A stretch of 39,836 bases of DNA, from the IMG/VR virus record IMGVR_UViG_3300006735_000074, positions 1 to 39,836 of that record; one strand, 5' to 3'. The translations under genes were made by a program, and so were the position numbers. The DNA is from a virus. Of the stretch, positions 1-7,862 are shown piece by piece. The notes beneath the pieces were generated by a model. That model had not been told where the DNA came from, did no database searches, and was given only the letters and a program-made list of their open reading frames with translations. Position 1 is the first letter of the stretch. Every line of letters begins with the position of its first letter.

Positions 1-1
1 C

Positions 2-3000
2 TTTACAAATACATTAAAATCAAAATTAGATGGTATTGCTGCTAATGCTACGGCAAATACAGGAGATATAACCGCAGTTGTAGCGGGAACAGGATTATCC
101 GGTGGGGCAACAAGTGGTAGTGCTACCGTAAATCTAAGTCATCTTGGTATAGAATCATTATCTGATCCTAATGCAGACAGGATATTGATATGGGATGATT
201 CTGCGGGTGCAGTAGCATGGGCATCTCCAAACAATAATCTTGCTATAAGTGGAACAAACATCAATGCTACCGATACAAATACTACATATTCGGTAGGCGA
301 TGGTGGACTCACTCAAAACAACTTTACAAACACCCTCAAGAGTAAATTAGATGGCATAGAGGCATCAGCAACAGCAGATCAAACAGCATCAGAAGTAGTT
401 GCTTTGTTGAATGATATTGCAAGTTATTCACTTGGTACATCCGGTAGCGGTACTATTGCAGTAAATCATGATATGACTGTTGCAGGAGATTTGACTGTAA
501 CAGGTACAACAATCACTAGCAATGTCGAAACAGTATCAACATCCAATGGTGTTCAGTTTGAAGGTAGTGCTGCAAACAACAATGAGATATTATTGAAAGC
601 AGGAACAGTAAGTGCAGATAGAACAATTACATTGCCCGATGCAACGGGAACAGTAGCATTGACAAGCCAATTGTCTGATACTACTTATTCAGCAGGTACT
701 AACATATCTTTGAGTGGCACTACTTTCAATGTAGATGATGCATTCTTGAAGAATGATGCTAACGATACAACAACAGGAACAATTACTGCGGGCGGATTCA
801 CAACAGCAGGTTCTATTACATTAGGAGGTCATGCGTTTAATGACATAGATATAGGTTCTGAGTTTGTAGATACAGATGATCATATAATGTCATCCGGTGC
901 AATCAAAGAAAAGATAGAGGCTTACAGTTACATAACAGCGTCTAGTTCAGATACTCTCTCAAATAAAACAATCGCTATATCTCAAGTAACCGAACTTTCT
1001 AATTTGACAGCAGCAGAAGGAGAGCAATTAGAAAACATTGGTAGCACAACAATATCAGCAGCACAATGGGGCTATCTCGGTGCAGCAACAGGTGCTATCA
1101 CCAATACAGATACTAACACCGAATACACAGCAGGAACTAACATCTCACTAAGCGGCACTACTTTCAATGTAGATGATGCTTTCTTAGTCAATAATGCAGA
1201 CGATACAACATCCGGTACTATTACTGCGGGTGGATTTACTACGGCAGGTTCTATTACACTTGGCGGTCATGCGTTTAATGACATAGACATAGGTAGTGAG
1301 TTTGTTGATACTGACGACCACTTGATGTCATCCGGTGCAATTAAAGAAAAGATTGAGTCTTACAGTTATGGTACAGGTGATGCTACCTTAGCAGGTACTC
1401 AAACATTTAGTGGAACAAAAACATTTACTTCGGAAGTAAATATCGTTAATACTTACGCTAGACTTAATTTGAAAGGTGGAGGTAGTGCTAACAACCATTC
1501 TATTGACTTTTATGATGCTAATGGTTCTAACTTAAAAGGCCGAATTACTTACATGATTAGTAGTAACCAAATGCGGCTTCAAGCAAATAGTGCTGATCAA
1601 CTTTACATTACTGATGGTGCAATTTATCCACCTGTTGATAGTGATGTTGATTTGGGTACTACAAGTCTAAGATTCAAAGATACATTTGTAGATTCAATAA
1701 CTGTAACAGGTGAAGTAGATGCTGCTAGTTTAGATATATCGGGAGATGCAGATATTGATGGTACATTAGAAGCAGATGCAATTACTATTGGCGGAACTGC
1801 AATTGCAGCAGCAGGTACTACAAGTATTACTACACTAGGCACTATCGGAACAGGAACATGGCAAGGAACTGCAATTGCACAGGCTTACATAGCAGACCAA
1901 GCAATTAATGAAGCAAAATTACAAGTTTCAAATGCACCTACTAATGGTTATGTCTTAACTGCACAATCAGGCAATACAGGTGGCTTAACATGGGCGGAAG
2001 CAGCAGGTGGTGCTTCTCAACTTAGTGATTTATCAGACGTTGCTCTAGTTAGCAATTCTCTTGTTGCGGGTAGTCCTTCCGCTTCTATGAGTGGTTCACA
2101 ATTCAATGCAGGTTTTGGAAGAGGAACTTTAGGACTATTAAGTTCGGGAGATAATAACTCAGCAATAGGTTTCAATGCTTTAGGTGGTTTGAATACAGGA
2201 AGTAATAATACCGCTAATGGCTACAATGCAGGTGCAACAATTACTAGCGGAAGCCGAAATACTGTAATAGGGTATGGTGCGGGGGATGGTTTTGATACAG
2301 AAAACGATAACATAGCAATAGGTTACGATGCTTTAGGTGGTTCTGTTGCAGGTGGAGAAAAGAATATCGCAATTGGAAATTATTCTCTTGATGCACTAAC
2401 AAGTGCTGATCACAACATAGCAATAGGATATAACGCAGGAGGTCTAATACAAGATGGTGGGTCGAATGTTGTTATTGGTTCAGAAGCAGCAGGTAACGGG
2501 GATATAGGGGCTAACAATGTTCTCGTAGGTATGCAATCGGGCTATGGTTCAACAGATGCAACACAAAGCGTAGCGGTAGGAAATGATGCAGGTAAGTTTG
2601 GTTTGAAAGCAGCGACAGGCAGCATAGCGATGGGTCAAAACGCTCTCAAAGGTCATTCATCTAACACCACAGGTGCAAATTACAATACTGCACTAGGTCA
2701 TTATTCAATGGAAGATGTAACAACAGGTGATGATAACACCGCAGTAGGTTCTTACGCTTTAACGAATATTACAACAGCCACAGGAAATGTAGCGATAGGA
2801 CATGATGCGGGCAAATCAATAACAACGGGCGGCCATAACATAGCAATTGGTCATCAAGCATTAGACGCTGTTTCAACAAATGGACAAAACGTAGCGATAG
2901 GAATGTCTGCTTTAGGTCTATGCACATCGGGTAATAACGTAGCGGTAGGTGCAGATGCAGGTAGGGTAGTAACAAGTGGCGGGCAAAATGTGTTTGTTGG

Positions 3001-3598
3001 TTATGCAACAGGTTACTACGCAACATCATCTGCAAATACACTTGTAGGATATGGTGCAGGTGATAACGTAACAACAGGTGGTAATAACACTTTACTTGGT
3101 GTAACCGCAGGTGGTGCAATTAATTCAGGTACAGATAATATAATGCTTGGAAGAAATGCAGGAGATAATATAACATCGGGAGATAATAACGTAATTATCG
3201 GGGCTATTGATGCTGATTCGGCAACAGCAGACGACCAATTAATAATCGCATCCGGTGATGGTGGCGTTACTTGGATTAAAGGTAATTCATCCGGTGGCAT
3301 CAATTCTAAAGCAGAAGTTGTAGCAGTATCAGGCAATACAACACTTACACTAGCACAAACAGGTGCTTACATTTATTGGACAGCAGGAACATTAACTTTA
3401 CCTGCAAGTGGAACAGTAGGAACTCAATATACTGTAATTAATAATACAGGTGGTTCTGCTACTGTTGCAGTTAATGGTAGTAACTGTTCTATGGTAGCAG
3501 GTTTTACAAGTGCAACAAACGCAACAACGGCAATAGCAGATCATGAGTTAGCCTCATTCGTTTGTGTTACTGCTAACACTTGGATTCAAGTAGGTTGA
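2..3598 (+). CDS. Tail fibre / YadA-like adhesin, 5' end outside window
   Basis: The reading frame is open from the first bases of the window, so the N-terminus is missing; 1198 residues are visible. The N-terminal part has phrases typical of phage tail fibres (KLDGIEASATADQTASE, LIWDDSAGAVAW) and two near-identical 85-residue modules. Residues of about 717-1073 carry some 15-17 degenerate repeats of the form N-(V/I)-A-I-G-x-x-A-G followed by a T-(S/T)-G turn. This is the signature of the YadA/trimeric-autotransporter head beta-roll. A Gly/Thr-rich beta C-terminus follows; I saw no S74 chaperone peptidase motif. The likely role is a trimeric receptor-binding fibre on the virion. It lies upstream of the tail tube gene rather than after the hub, which is slightly unusual. 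An internal TTG at 185 is not needed as a start. The fibre/adhesin role is well supported by sequence style; the receptor is unknown. Confidence 0.8.
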   Translation, partial: FTNTLKSKLDGIAANATANTGDITAVVAGTGLSGGATSGSATVNLSHLGIESLSDPNADRILIWDDSAGAVAWASPNNNLAISGTNINATDTNTTYSVGDGGLTQNNFTNTLKSKLDGIEASATADQTASEVVALLNDIASYSLGTSGSGTIAVNHDMTVAGDLTVTGTTITSNVETVSTSNGVQFEGSAANNNEILLKAGTVSADRTITLPDATGTVALTSQLSDTTYSAGTNISLSGTTFNVDDAFLKNDANDTTTGTITAGGFTTAGSITLGGHAFNDIDIGSEFVDTDDHIMSSGAIKEKIEAYSYITASSSDTLSNKTIAISQVTELSNLTAAEGEQLENIGSTTISAAQWGYLGAATGAITNTDTNTEYTAGTNISLSGTTFNVDDAFLVNNADDTTSGTITAGGFTTAGSITLGGHAFNDIDIGSEFVDTDDHLMSSGAIKEKIESYSYGTGDATLAGTQTFSGTKTFTSEVNIVNTYARLNLKGGGSANNHSIDFYDANGSNLKGRITYMISSNQMRLQANSADQLYITDGAIYPPVDSDVDLGTTSLRFKDTFVDSITVTGEVDAASLDISGDADIDGTLEADAITIGGTAIAAAGTTSITTLGTIGTGTWQGTAIAQAYIADQAINEAKLQVSNAPTNGYVLTAQSGNTGGLTWAEAAGGASQLSDLSDVALVSNSLVAGSPSASMSGSQFNAGFGRGTLGLLSSGDNNSAIGFNALGGLNTGSNNTANGYNAGATITSGSRNTVIGYGAGDGFDTENDNIAIGYDALGGSVAGGEKNIAIGNYSLDALTSADHNIAIGYNAGGLIQDGGSNVVIGSEAAGNGDIGANNVLVGMQSGYGSTDATQSVAVGNDAGKFGLKAATGSIAMGQNALKGHSSNTTGANYNTALGHYSMEDVTTGDDNTAVGSYALTNITTATGNVAIGHDAGKSITTGGHNIAIGHQALDAVSTNGQNVAIGMSALGLCTSGNNVAVGADAGRVVTSGGQNVFVGYATGYYATSSANTLVGYGAGDNVTTGGNNTLLGVTAGGAINSGTDNIMLGRNAGDNITSGDNNVIIGAIDADSATADDQLIIASGDGGVTWIKGNSSGGINSKAEVVAVSGNTTLTLAQTGAYIYWTAGTLTLPASGTVGTQYTVINNTGGSATVAVNGSNCSMVAGFTSATNATTAIADHELASFVCVTANTWIQVG
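677..931 (+). repeat. Fibre module repeat, copy 1
   Basis: This is an 85-codon module running from DTTYSAGTNISLSG to KEKIEAYSY. It is matched almost residue for residue by copy 2 at 1115-1369. Most DNA differences are synonymous. Confidence 0.85.
1115..1369 (+). repeat. Fibre module repeat, copy 2
   Basis: This second copy of the 85-codon module runs from NTEYTAGTNISLSG to KEKIESYSY. It is separated from copy 1 by about 180 bases and keeps the shared core GGHAFNDIDIGSEFVDTDDH unchanged. Confidence 0.85.
2150..3220 (+). repeat. YadA-head-type repeat array inside the fibre gene
   Basis: About 15-17 tandem degenerate protein repeats, mostly 14-28 residues apart, are recognisable by N-x-A-I-G / A-G-x-x-x-T-x-G (examples: HNIAIGYNAG, GNVAIGHDAG, QNVAIGMSAL, NNVAVGADAG). 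In known adhesins this forms a left-handed trimeric beta-roll. Confidence 0.8.
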
Positions 3599-3602
3599 TA
3601 GT

Positions 3603-4151
3603 ATGAGTTTTATGGGAACAGTTGCCTCAGTTGCACAAGCAGGTCAAGCGGCAGCAAGCGCACCAACAGGTGTAAGCATAGCAACATCTTCTAGTGGCAA
3701 TTATGACAATGCAGTTGTAGTTGATTGTCAAACAGGAATTACTTTCTTTGAAGATGACGGTTCAAGTTTTAGTTCAGACGCTTGGGCAGAGTCATTCCAA
3801 AGTAATCACATGGCGGGTTCATATACAAATAATGCAGTTCAAGAAATATTTATTTTCAAAGGATATTGTAGAGCAACGGGGGCAACATCATTCCAATGGG
3901 ATGTATCAATTGATTCAAACTCAAGTGCAAATGGTAGTTATTCAATTATAGGTACGGCTTCAACAAGTCAAGATGCAACAGGGTCTAGTGGTGCAGGTGA
4001 AAAGGTAGAATGGTCTTTTGCAGGTGGCAAAGGTGGCGTTACATATCCTCATAGTGGTATGGAATTAATAATAAAGGTTAATTGTACGGCTACTAATGCT
4101 CATGGCTCAACAGCCGCAGACGAATTATCAATTATTTACATCTTTAATTAA
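3603..4151 (+). CDS. Putative virion structural protein, beta-rich
   Basis: This 182-residue protein starts four bases after the fibre gene stop, so the two are probably co-transcribed. After an Ala-rich start (VAQAGQAAASAPTG) the composition is rich in Ser, Gly, Thr and aromatic residues with alternating beta pattern (SFQWDVSIDSNSSANGSY, KVEWSFAGGKGG, LSIIYIF). This resembles jelly-roll or Ig-like tail decoration domains. I recognise no specific family. Position suggests a fibre-associated or accessory tail protein, which is inference from context only. Confidence 0.55.
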   Translation: MSFMGTVASVAQAGQAAASAPTGVSIATSSSGNYDNAVVVDCQTGITFFEDDGSSFSSDAWAESFQSNHMAGSYTNNAVQEIFIFKGYCRATGATSFQWDVSIDSNSSANGSYSIIGTASTSQDATGSSGAGEKVEWSFAGGKGGVTYPHSGMELIIKVNCTATNAHGSTAADELSIIYIFN

Positions 4152-4156
4152 GCAAA

Positions 4157-4167
4157 TCATATAAAGA
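4157..4167 (+). promoter_or_regulatory. Candidate archaeal TATA box upstream of 4188
   Basis: The sequence catataaag at about 4159-4167 lies in the 36-base gap between genes. Its centre is about 26 bases from the ATG at 4188, which has no convincing Shine-Dalgarno sequence. That spacing is what a leaderless archaeal transcript would show. The purine-rich bases just upstream could serve as BRE. Confidence 0.4.
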
Positions 4168-4187
4168 ATCGCACATTAGAAGTTATT

Positions 4188-4532
4188 ATGACCTTACAGA
4201 TTAGTTACGATACTTCTTATGGAATTAACTGCCCTCAAGCGATATGTGTAGTAAGGGATTTACGATGCAATAAAGAGGTTGAAGTTGAAAAAGCAGATAC
4301 TGATAATGACGGTCAAGAAGAACAAATTACTGTAAAACGATTTATAGTTTCATATAGTGGGCAAATATATGCAGATCAATCAGCCTATAACGATGACAAA
4401 TCACCAATAGGCGGTTTCAATGGCAGTTTTGAGTTATACGATGGAGATAAGAAAAATCATTACAATATTGTCAAACAATGCTATACTAACATGAAAGAAC
4501 AAGATTTGTTTGCAGATGGGATAGACCTTTAG
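4188..4532 (+). CDS. Hypothetical protein, small virion-module gene
   Basis: This 114-residue acidic protein contains three Cys and an acidic loop DTDNDGQEEQ that resembles a calcium-binding loop. A segment of alternating beta type follows (RFIVSYSGQIYADQSAY, GSFELYDG). No signal peptide or membrane segment is visible. It sits between fibre-related genes and the tail tube gene, so a structural or assembly role is possible. I do not recognise the family. A candidate leaderless promoter precedes it. Confidence 0.55.
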   Translation: MTLQISYDTSYGINCPQAICVVRDLRCNKEVEVEKADTDNDGQEEQITVKRFIVSYSGQIYADQSAYNDDKSPIGGFNGSFELYDGDKKNHYNIVKQCYTNMKEQDLFADGIDL

Positions 4533-4534
4533 AA

Positions 4535-4569
4535 AACTCTAACTTTATCCTGTCATAACTGATAGAGTT
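4535..4569. other. Inverted repeat in intergenic gap
   Basis: The 7-base arms aactcta (4535-4541) and tagagtt (4563-4569) flank a 21-base loop, just after the 4188 gene. It could be an operator, a weak terminator or chance. The following tgtatatat (4579-4587) is TATA-like but only about 14 bases from the next ATG, too close for a leaderless start. Confidence 0.25.
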
Positions 4570-4595
4570 AAGAACCATGTATATATCGGCAGCAT

Positions 4596-4880
4596 ATGGC
4601 TAAGAAAACTCCGCCCGCACCTGAAGATATTGAACTACCACCTGTACCACCAAATGAAGTAGATGTCGAACAATTAGTCAATTTGACTCGTGCATTGCAA
4701 ATGCAAACAGCAGATCGTTTGTCATTTATTCGTATATTTCAACAAGCATTTACTACAATTGAGGGTGCAATGGGCGTTTTACAATCAGATATTTCGCAAT
4801 TAAATGCGGGTATTGAGGCTAGAAATGCTCAGAATCGAGAAAACTCGACACAAGATGAGTCTGAAAAGACTGATGAATAG
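4596..4880 (+). CDS. Hypothetical small protein, proline-rich N-terminus, helical
   Basis: This 94-residue protein has a Pro/acidic N-terminus (PPAPEDIELPPVPPNEVD). A predicted long amphipathic helix follows (residues about 22-78, with spaced Leu/Ile/Phe), and then a polar acidic tail (ENSTQDESEKTDE). The helix suggests a coiled-coil oligomer. Position just before the tail tube gene suggests a tail assembly or head-tail role, but no family is recognised. There is no clear Shine-Dalgarno sequence ahead of the ATG. Confidence 0.55.
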   Translation: MAKKTPPAPEDIELPPVPPNEVDVEQLVNLTRALQMQTADRLSFIRIFQQAFTTIEGAMGVLQSDISQLNAGIEARNAQNRENSTQDESEKTDE

Positions 4881-4923
4881 AACCACTTAAGGATGATTGC
4901 ACGTCTAGCCCTAGTTGATAACT

Positions 4924-7095
4924 ATGGCGAATGCACTATTCAAGGGCGACTTAGCAGAAGTTTCCTTCGGGAAAGAAACAGGATTGAGAGGTCAAGGTAC
5001 AAGTAACAGCAACGGATTTGTAACTACTGTTAGCGGAAATACATCTACAATTACAATTGGTGCGGATTCTGCAAACTATTGGAGAGAAAAATTACCTGAC
5101 AATGTTCTTGTCGGTTGCGTTTTGAGAATTAATGCTTCAACAGGAAATATGCTTTCTGATGATTATGCATCTACTCGCCGGACATTTTACATTACAGCAT
5201 GGGATACTACTGCTCATCAATTAACAATTCAACCAAACCTAGCATCAGGCGCAGTTACTGCTGACGGCAATGCTTCATTTACAATTGATAGTTTTAGATC
5301 TCCTACTTTTGAAGCAGGTATGTCCGATACAGGAAACAATCACAAAGTAAAGACCGACCAATTCATCGGACTTCTAAATGAATTAGGATTACCTGAGCCT
5401 GTGATTGACGTAAGAAAACAACACGTTGTTGGAATGGGTCGAGATGTAAATGTAATAACAAGTGGTCGAGAAACGCTTTCAGGCGGTAGTCTTGAGATTA
5501 ATGCACATAGCCTTAGATGGTTGAAATATGCATTAGGCGGCCATACTGCAAAGAGCAATGGTTCTTGTTCAACAACGGCTGCCGGAAGCCATACAGTAAC
5601 TACCAAAGTATTCAATGTAGGTAGTGATGCTACTGTAACAGGTAGAGCCGAATTACAATCCGATTCATCTACTGCGGCAGATTATACTGCAATAGCAACA
5701 ACAGGTACTGTATTTACAGGCTTAAATAGCGTGTCATCAACAACTGGAACTAACGTAGTAATCGGTGCTAAAGTTGCATCTGTTGAAAGCACAACAACTG
5801 CTAGACTTTCTTCAATTGCAGTATTTGCAACCAATGGCGGTTCAGACGGCGGAATTATCAAAGTAAATAATAGTGGCACTACAAGTTACGCATCTTACAC
5901 AAGCGTAAGCAGTAATGACTTAGTTGGCGTGGCAGATATTGATTCGGGCGCAGCAACCCTTGTTCTTGCAGCAAACAAATGTGTTGTAGTATTAGCACCA
6001 ATTGCAGAAGCAATAACTGAAGGCGATACGAGAATAAATGTGGGTGCAACAGTTAGAGCAATGTATGCAGCAGGAGACTATTTACAAATTATAGACAAAG
6101 ATACTCATCAAATCCCCGGTCAAGACGCAACACCACCTACAATATTCAAACATGAAATTCGTAGAGTAATTGCAGTTCAAGGCAGTTATGTCCATGTTGA
6201 AGAACCATTCACCTTTTCACACGCTGTTGGTTCATGTGGTCTTGATAGATTAAGATACAATGCTGCTGCTGAAGAAGGTAGCCCAAACATTGCATCATCT
6301 ACCAAAGAATTACAAAACGGCGTGGATCATACAATCTTCGGTCATACAACTTTGCCTTCTTTTACCATAGAACAATCATTCCGTAATTCTGATGCTACAC
6401 CGGGCGGAGAGCAATTACTTCGCTTGTATAGCGGCTGTAAAGCAAATGGTGCATCATTATCAGCAGATACTGAGGGTGAATTGAAACTATCAGTAGAGTA
6501 TGAAGCAAGCCGTTCATATACAGATACAGGCGGCAGATTCACACCACACCGTATGTTTGACAATACTGCAAACACATCTGCTAACAGAAAAGTTAGTGGT
6601 ATAGCGGTTGATGGCGAAAAACCATACTTATTCCAAGACATTAGTATTGAGATATTTGGTCGCCCTGTATTGAGAGCAACTGAGTTTAACATTAGTGTTG
6701 CAAACAACAATACTTCACGATGGTACATTAGAGGATTTGAAGGAACAACATCAGATAACGACCAAGTGCAACACGGTGCAACTCAAACATCATTAGATAT
6801 TACTGAAGGCCAAAGAGAATACACTTTCTCATTCAAAGCATTAGTTGAAGATGATAGAATGTGGGAAGAACTTAGAACACGCCGTCATCATCAAAACACA
6901 AATGATATTACCTTTACAATGAACAAGGTTGGTAGTGCTGCAACAAGACAAACAGCAACTATTACAATTGAAGATTATACTATTACAAAAGCAGATCATC
7001 AAATCCCTAGTGATAAAGGGCCAATTACTGCTGATGTTGAACTTGTTGTAAGGCACATGAAACTAACAGAATCAAATCCTTACTACATACTTTAA
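4924..7095 (+). CDS. Major tail tube protein (large, with inserted domain)
   Basis: This is a 723-residue protein. I chose the ATG at 4924 (MANALFKGDLAEVSFGKETG) over a TTG nine bases upstream. The N-terminal part and the last about 250 residues have the style of tail tube proteins: a start stating a constant reference state, a segment on polarity and rotation of beta strands (ITSGRETLSGGSLEINAHS), and a closing block of strands (ISIEIFGRPVLRATEFNISV, REYTFSFKALVEDDRMWEEL). The middle (about 210-400) is a Ser/Thr/Gly-rich beta insertion that could be a surface-exposed Ig-like domain. Tube proteins of siphoviruses are usually 150-350 residues, so this one is long. Genes after it match the standard tail order. 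An alternative is another abundant structural protein. Confidence 0.6.
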   Translation: MANALFKGDLAEVSFGKETGLRGQGTSNSNGFVTTVSGNTSTITIGADSANYWREKLPDNVLVGCVLRINASTGNMLSDDYASTRRTFYITAWDTTAHQLTIQPNLASGAVTADGNASFTIDSFRSPTFEAGMSDTGNNHKVKTDQFIGLLNELGLPEPVIDVRKQHVVGMGRDVNVITSGRETLSGGSLEINAHSLRWLKYALGGHTAKSNGSCSTTAAGSHTVTTKVFNVGSDATVTGRAELQSDSSTAADYTAIATTGTVFTGLNSVSSTTGTNVVIGAKVASVESTTTARLSSIAVFATNGGSDGGIIKVNNSGTTSYASYTSVSSNDLVGVADIDSGAATLVLAANKCVVVLAPIAEAITEGDTRINVGATVRAMYAAGDYLQIIDKDTHQIPGQDATPPTIFKHEIRRVIAVQGSYVHVEEPFTFSHAVGSCGLDRLRYNAAAEEGSPNIASSTKELQNGVDHTIFGHTTLPSFTIEQSFRNSDATPGGEQLLRLYSGCKANGASLSADTEGELKLSVEYEASRSYTDTGGRFTPHRMFDNTANTSANRKVSGIAVDGEKPYLFQDISIEIFGRPVLRATEFNISVANNNTSRWYIRGFEGTTSDNDQVQHGATQTSLDITEGQREYTFSFKALVEDDRMWEELRTRRHHQNTNDITFTMNKVGSAATRQTATITIEDYTITKADHQIPSDKGPITADVELVVRHMKLTESNPYYIL

Positions 7096-7134
7096 TGGAA
7101 GGATTGAATAACCATAGGCCACGAGGAATAATTC

Positions 7135-7488
7135 ATGAAGTTAAGTGGATTTGTTACAATCAATGGTTCAAGAGAACAAATTAATTGGACATTAAGTGCG
7201 AGTGGTATTGTAGCCGGGCCGGGTTTAAGTGCCGATGAAATGAGTCTTGAGATACCTTTGCCGGAAGTTCAAGAAATAGAAGAAGTCGAATATACTGATG
7301 GTTATGATGAATTAACTGTTAGTGTTCTAAGAGGAATGTTAGAAGCAAGAGAAGAACCGATTTATGGAAATAAAGCGGATCTTGTTTCTCGCCTACGAGG
7401 ATGGGATGCCACCCACCCCGAAGGTTATACAGCACCATTAGAAGAGGGAGAAGTAGTTGGAGATGAGTCAAATGTTGAAACCGAGTGA
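7135..7488 (+). CDS. SAP-domain protein in tail module
   Basis: This 117-residue acidic protein starts at ATG 7135 with a GAGG Shine-Dalgarno sequence eight bases upstream. The N-terminal half is beta-like. Residues about 61-86 (DELTVSVLRGMLEAREEPIY then GNKADLVSRLRGWD) match the SAP motif L-x-V-x-x-L-(K/R)-x-x-L-x-x-R-x-x-x-x-x-G-x-K-x-(D/E)-L-(V/I)-x-R-L, which binds DNA in many proteins. The C-terminus is acidic. It lies between the tail tube gene and the tail assembly chaperone, and its 3' end overlaps that gene by about 26 bases. In phages this slot often holds small head-tail or tube-linked proteins. What a SAP fold does here is not known. Confidence 0.65.
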   Translation: MKLSGFVTINGSREQINWTLSASGIVAGPGLSADEMSLEIPLPEVQEIEEVEYTDGYDELTVSVLRGMLEAREEPIYGNKADLVSRLRGWDATHPEGYTAPLEEGEVVGDESNVETE

Positions 7489-7828
7489 TTTTACAATAAG
7501 TAATACGCCTGACCGCCATGAGATTGAAACCGAGGCGGGTACTCTAGTAATCTATGTGAAGCCTCTTTCATGGATTAAACAACAACAAGCAATATCACAA
7601 TTCGTAGATTTCAAATTAATTGATGGTGAACCTACGCCTTCTATTGATTTTGGGGGATATTGGGATTATGTATTAATTAACTGCGTAGTTGATTCTGAAC
7701 CTAAACTATCAAAGAAAGATTTGAGAAATCTAACCCCTGAAGTCGGTGCAAAAATATCCGAAGTGTTACCATCACTTGATGATTTAGTTGAAGGTATATC
7801 CGGTGGTGAACCAAGCCCTTTGGAATAA
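7463..7828 (+). CDS. Tail assembly chaperone, short (G-like) form
   Basis: This about 121-residue acidic protein lies directly before the tape measure gene, the usual place of the tail assembly chaperone (lambda G analogue). A TTG at 7457 (with GAGGGAG six bases upstream) and the ATG at 7463 are both plausible starts. It has a beta-like N-half (VIYVKPLSWIKQQQAI) and a helical C-half ending in GGEPSPLE. A slippery heptamer CCCTTTG overlaps the last codons, so a fraction of ribosomes should shift to the -1 frame and make the long form ending at 8193. Chaperones of this family coat the tape measure protein during tube assembly. The role rests on position, size and the frameshift arrangement more than on sequence identity. 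Confidence 0.7.
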   Translation: MSQMLKPSDFTISNTPDRHEIETEAGTLVIYVKPLSWIKQQQAISQFVDFKLIDGEPTPSIDFGGYWDYVLINCVVDSEPKLSKKDLRNLTPEVGAKISEVLPSLDDLVEGISGGEPSPLE

Positions 7829-7862
7829 CCCAATCTGATTTATTTGAATATTTAGAATCAGA
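7816..7862 (+). promoter_or_regulatory. Programmed -1 ribosomal frameshift signal
   Basis: CCCTTTG (7816-7822) is a perfect X-XXY-YYZ heptamer in phase with the zero-frame codons CCT TTG, two codons before the TAA at 7826-7828. The -1 frame is open from 7810 to 8193. Eleven bases after the heptamer a hairpin is possible: TCTGATT (7834-7840) pairs with AATCAGA (7856-7862), with a T-G extension. Confidence 0.75.

Noticed and set aside
2150-3220. CRISPR-like repeat array
   Set aside because: Repeat units vary in length and sequence, lie in one open frame and encode YadA-head motifs; they are protein repeats, not DNA repeats with spacers.
185-3598. TTG at 185 as the real start of the fibre gene
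   Set aside because: The frame is open back to the first bases with fibre-like sequence before it (FTNTLKSKLDGIAANAT), so the gene starts outside the window.
4579-4587. TATA-like tgtatatat as promoter for the 4596 gene
   Set aside because: It is only about 14 bases from the ATG, too close for a TATA box of a transcript that includes that start.
6342-6728. 128-residue minus-strand frame inside the tail tube gene
   Set aside because: It is antisense to a clear gene, has no partner gene and no protein-like motif.
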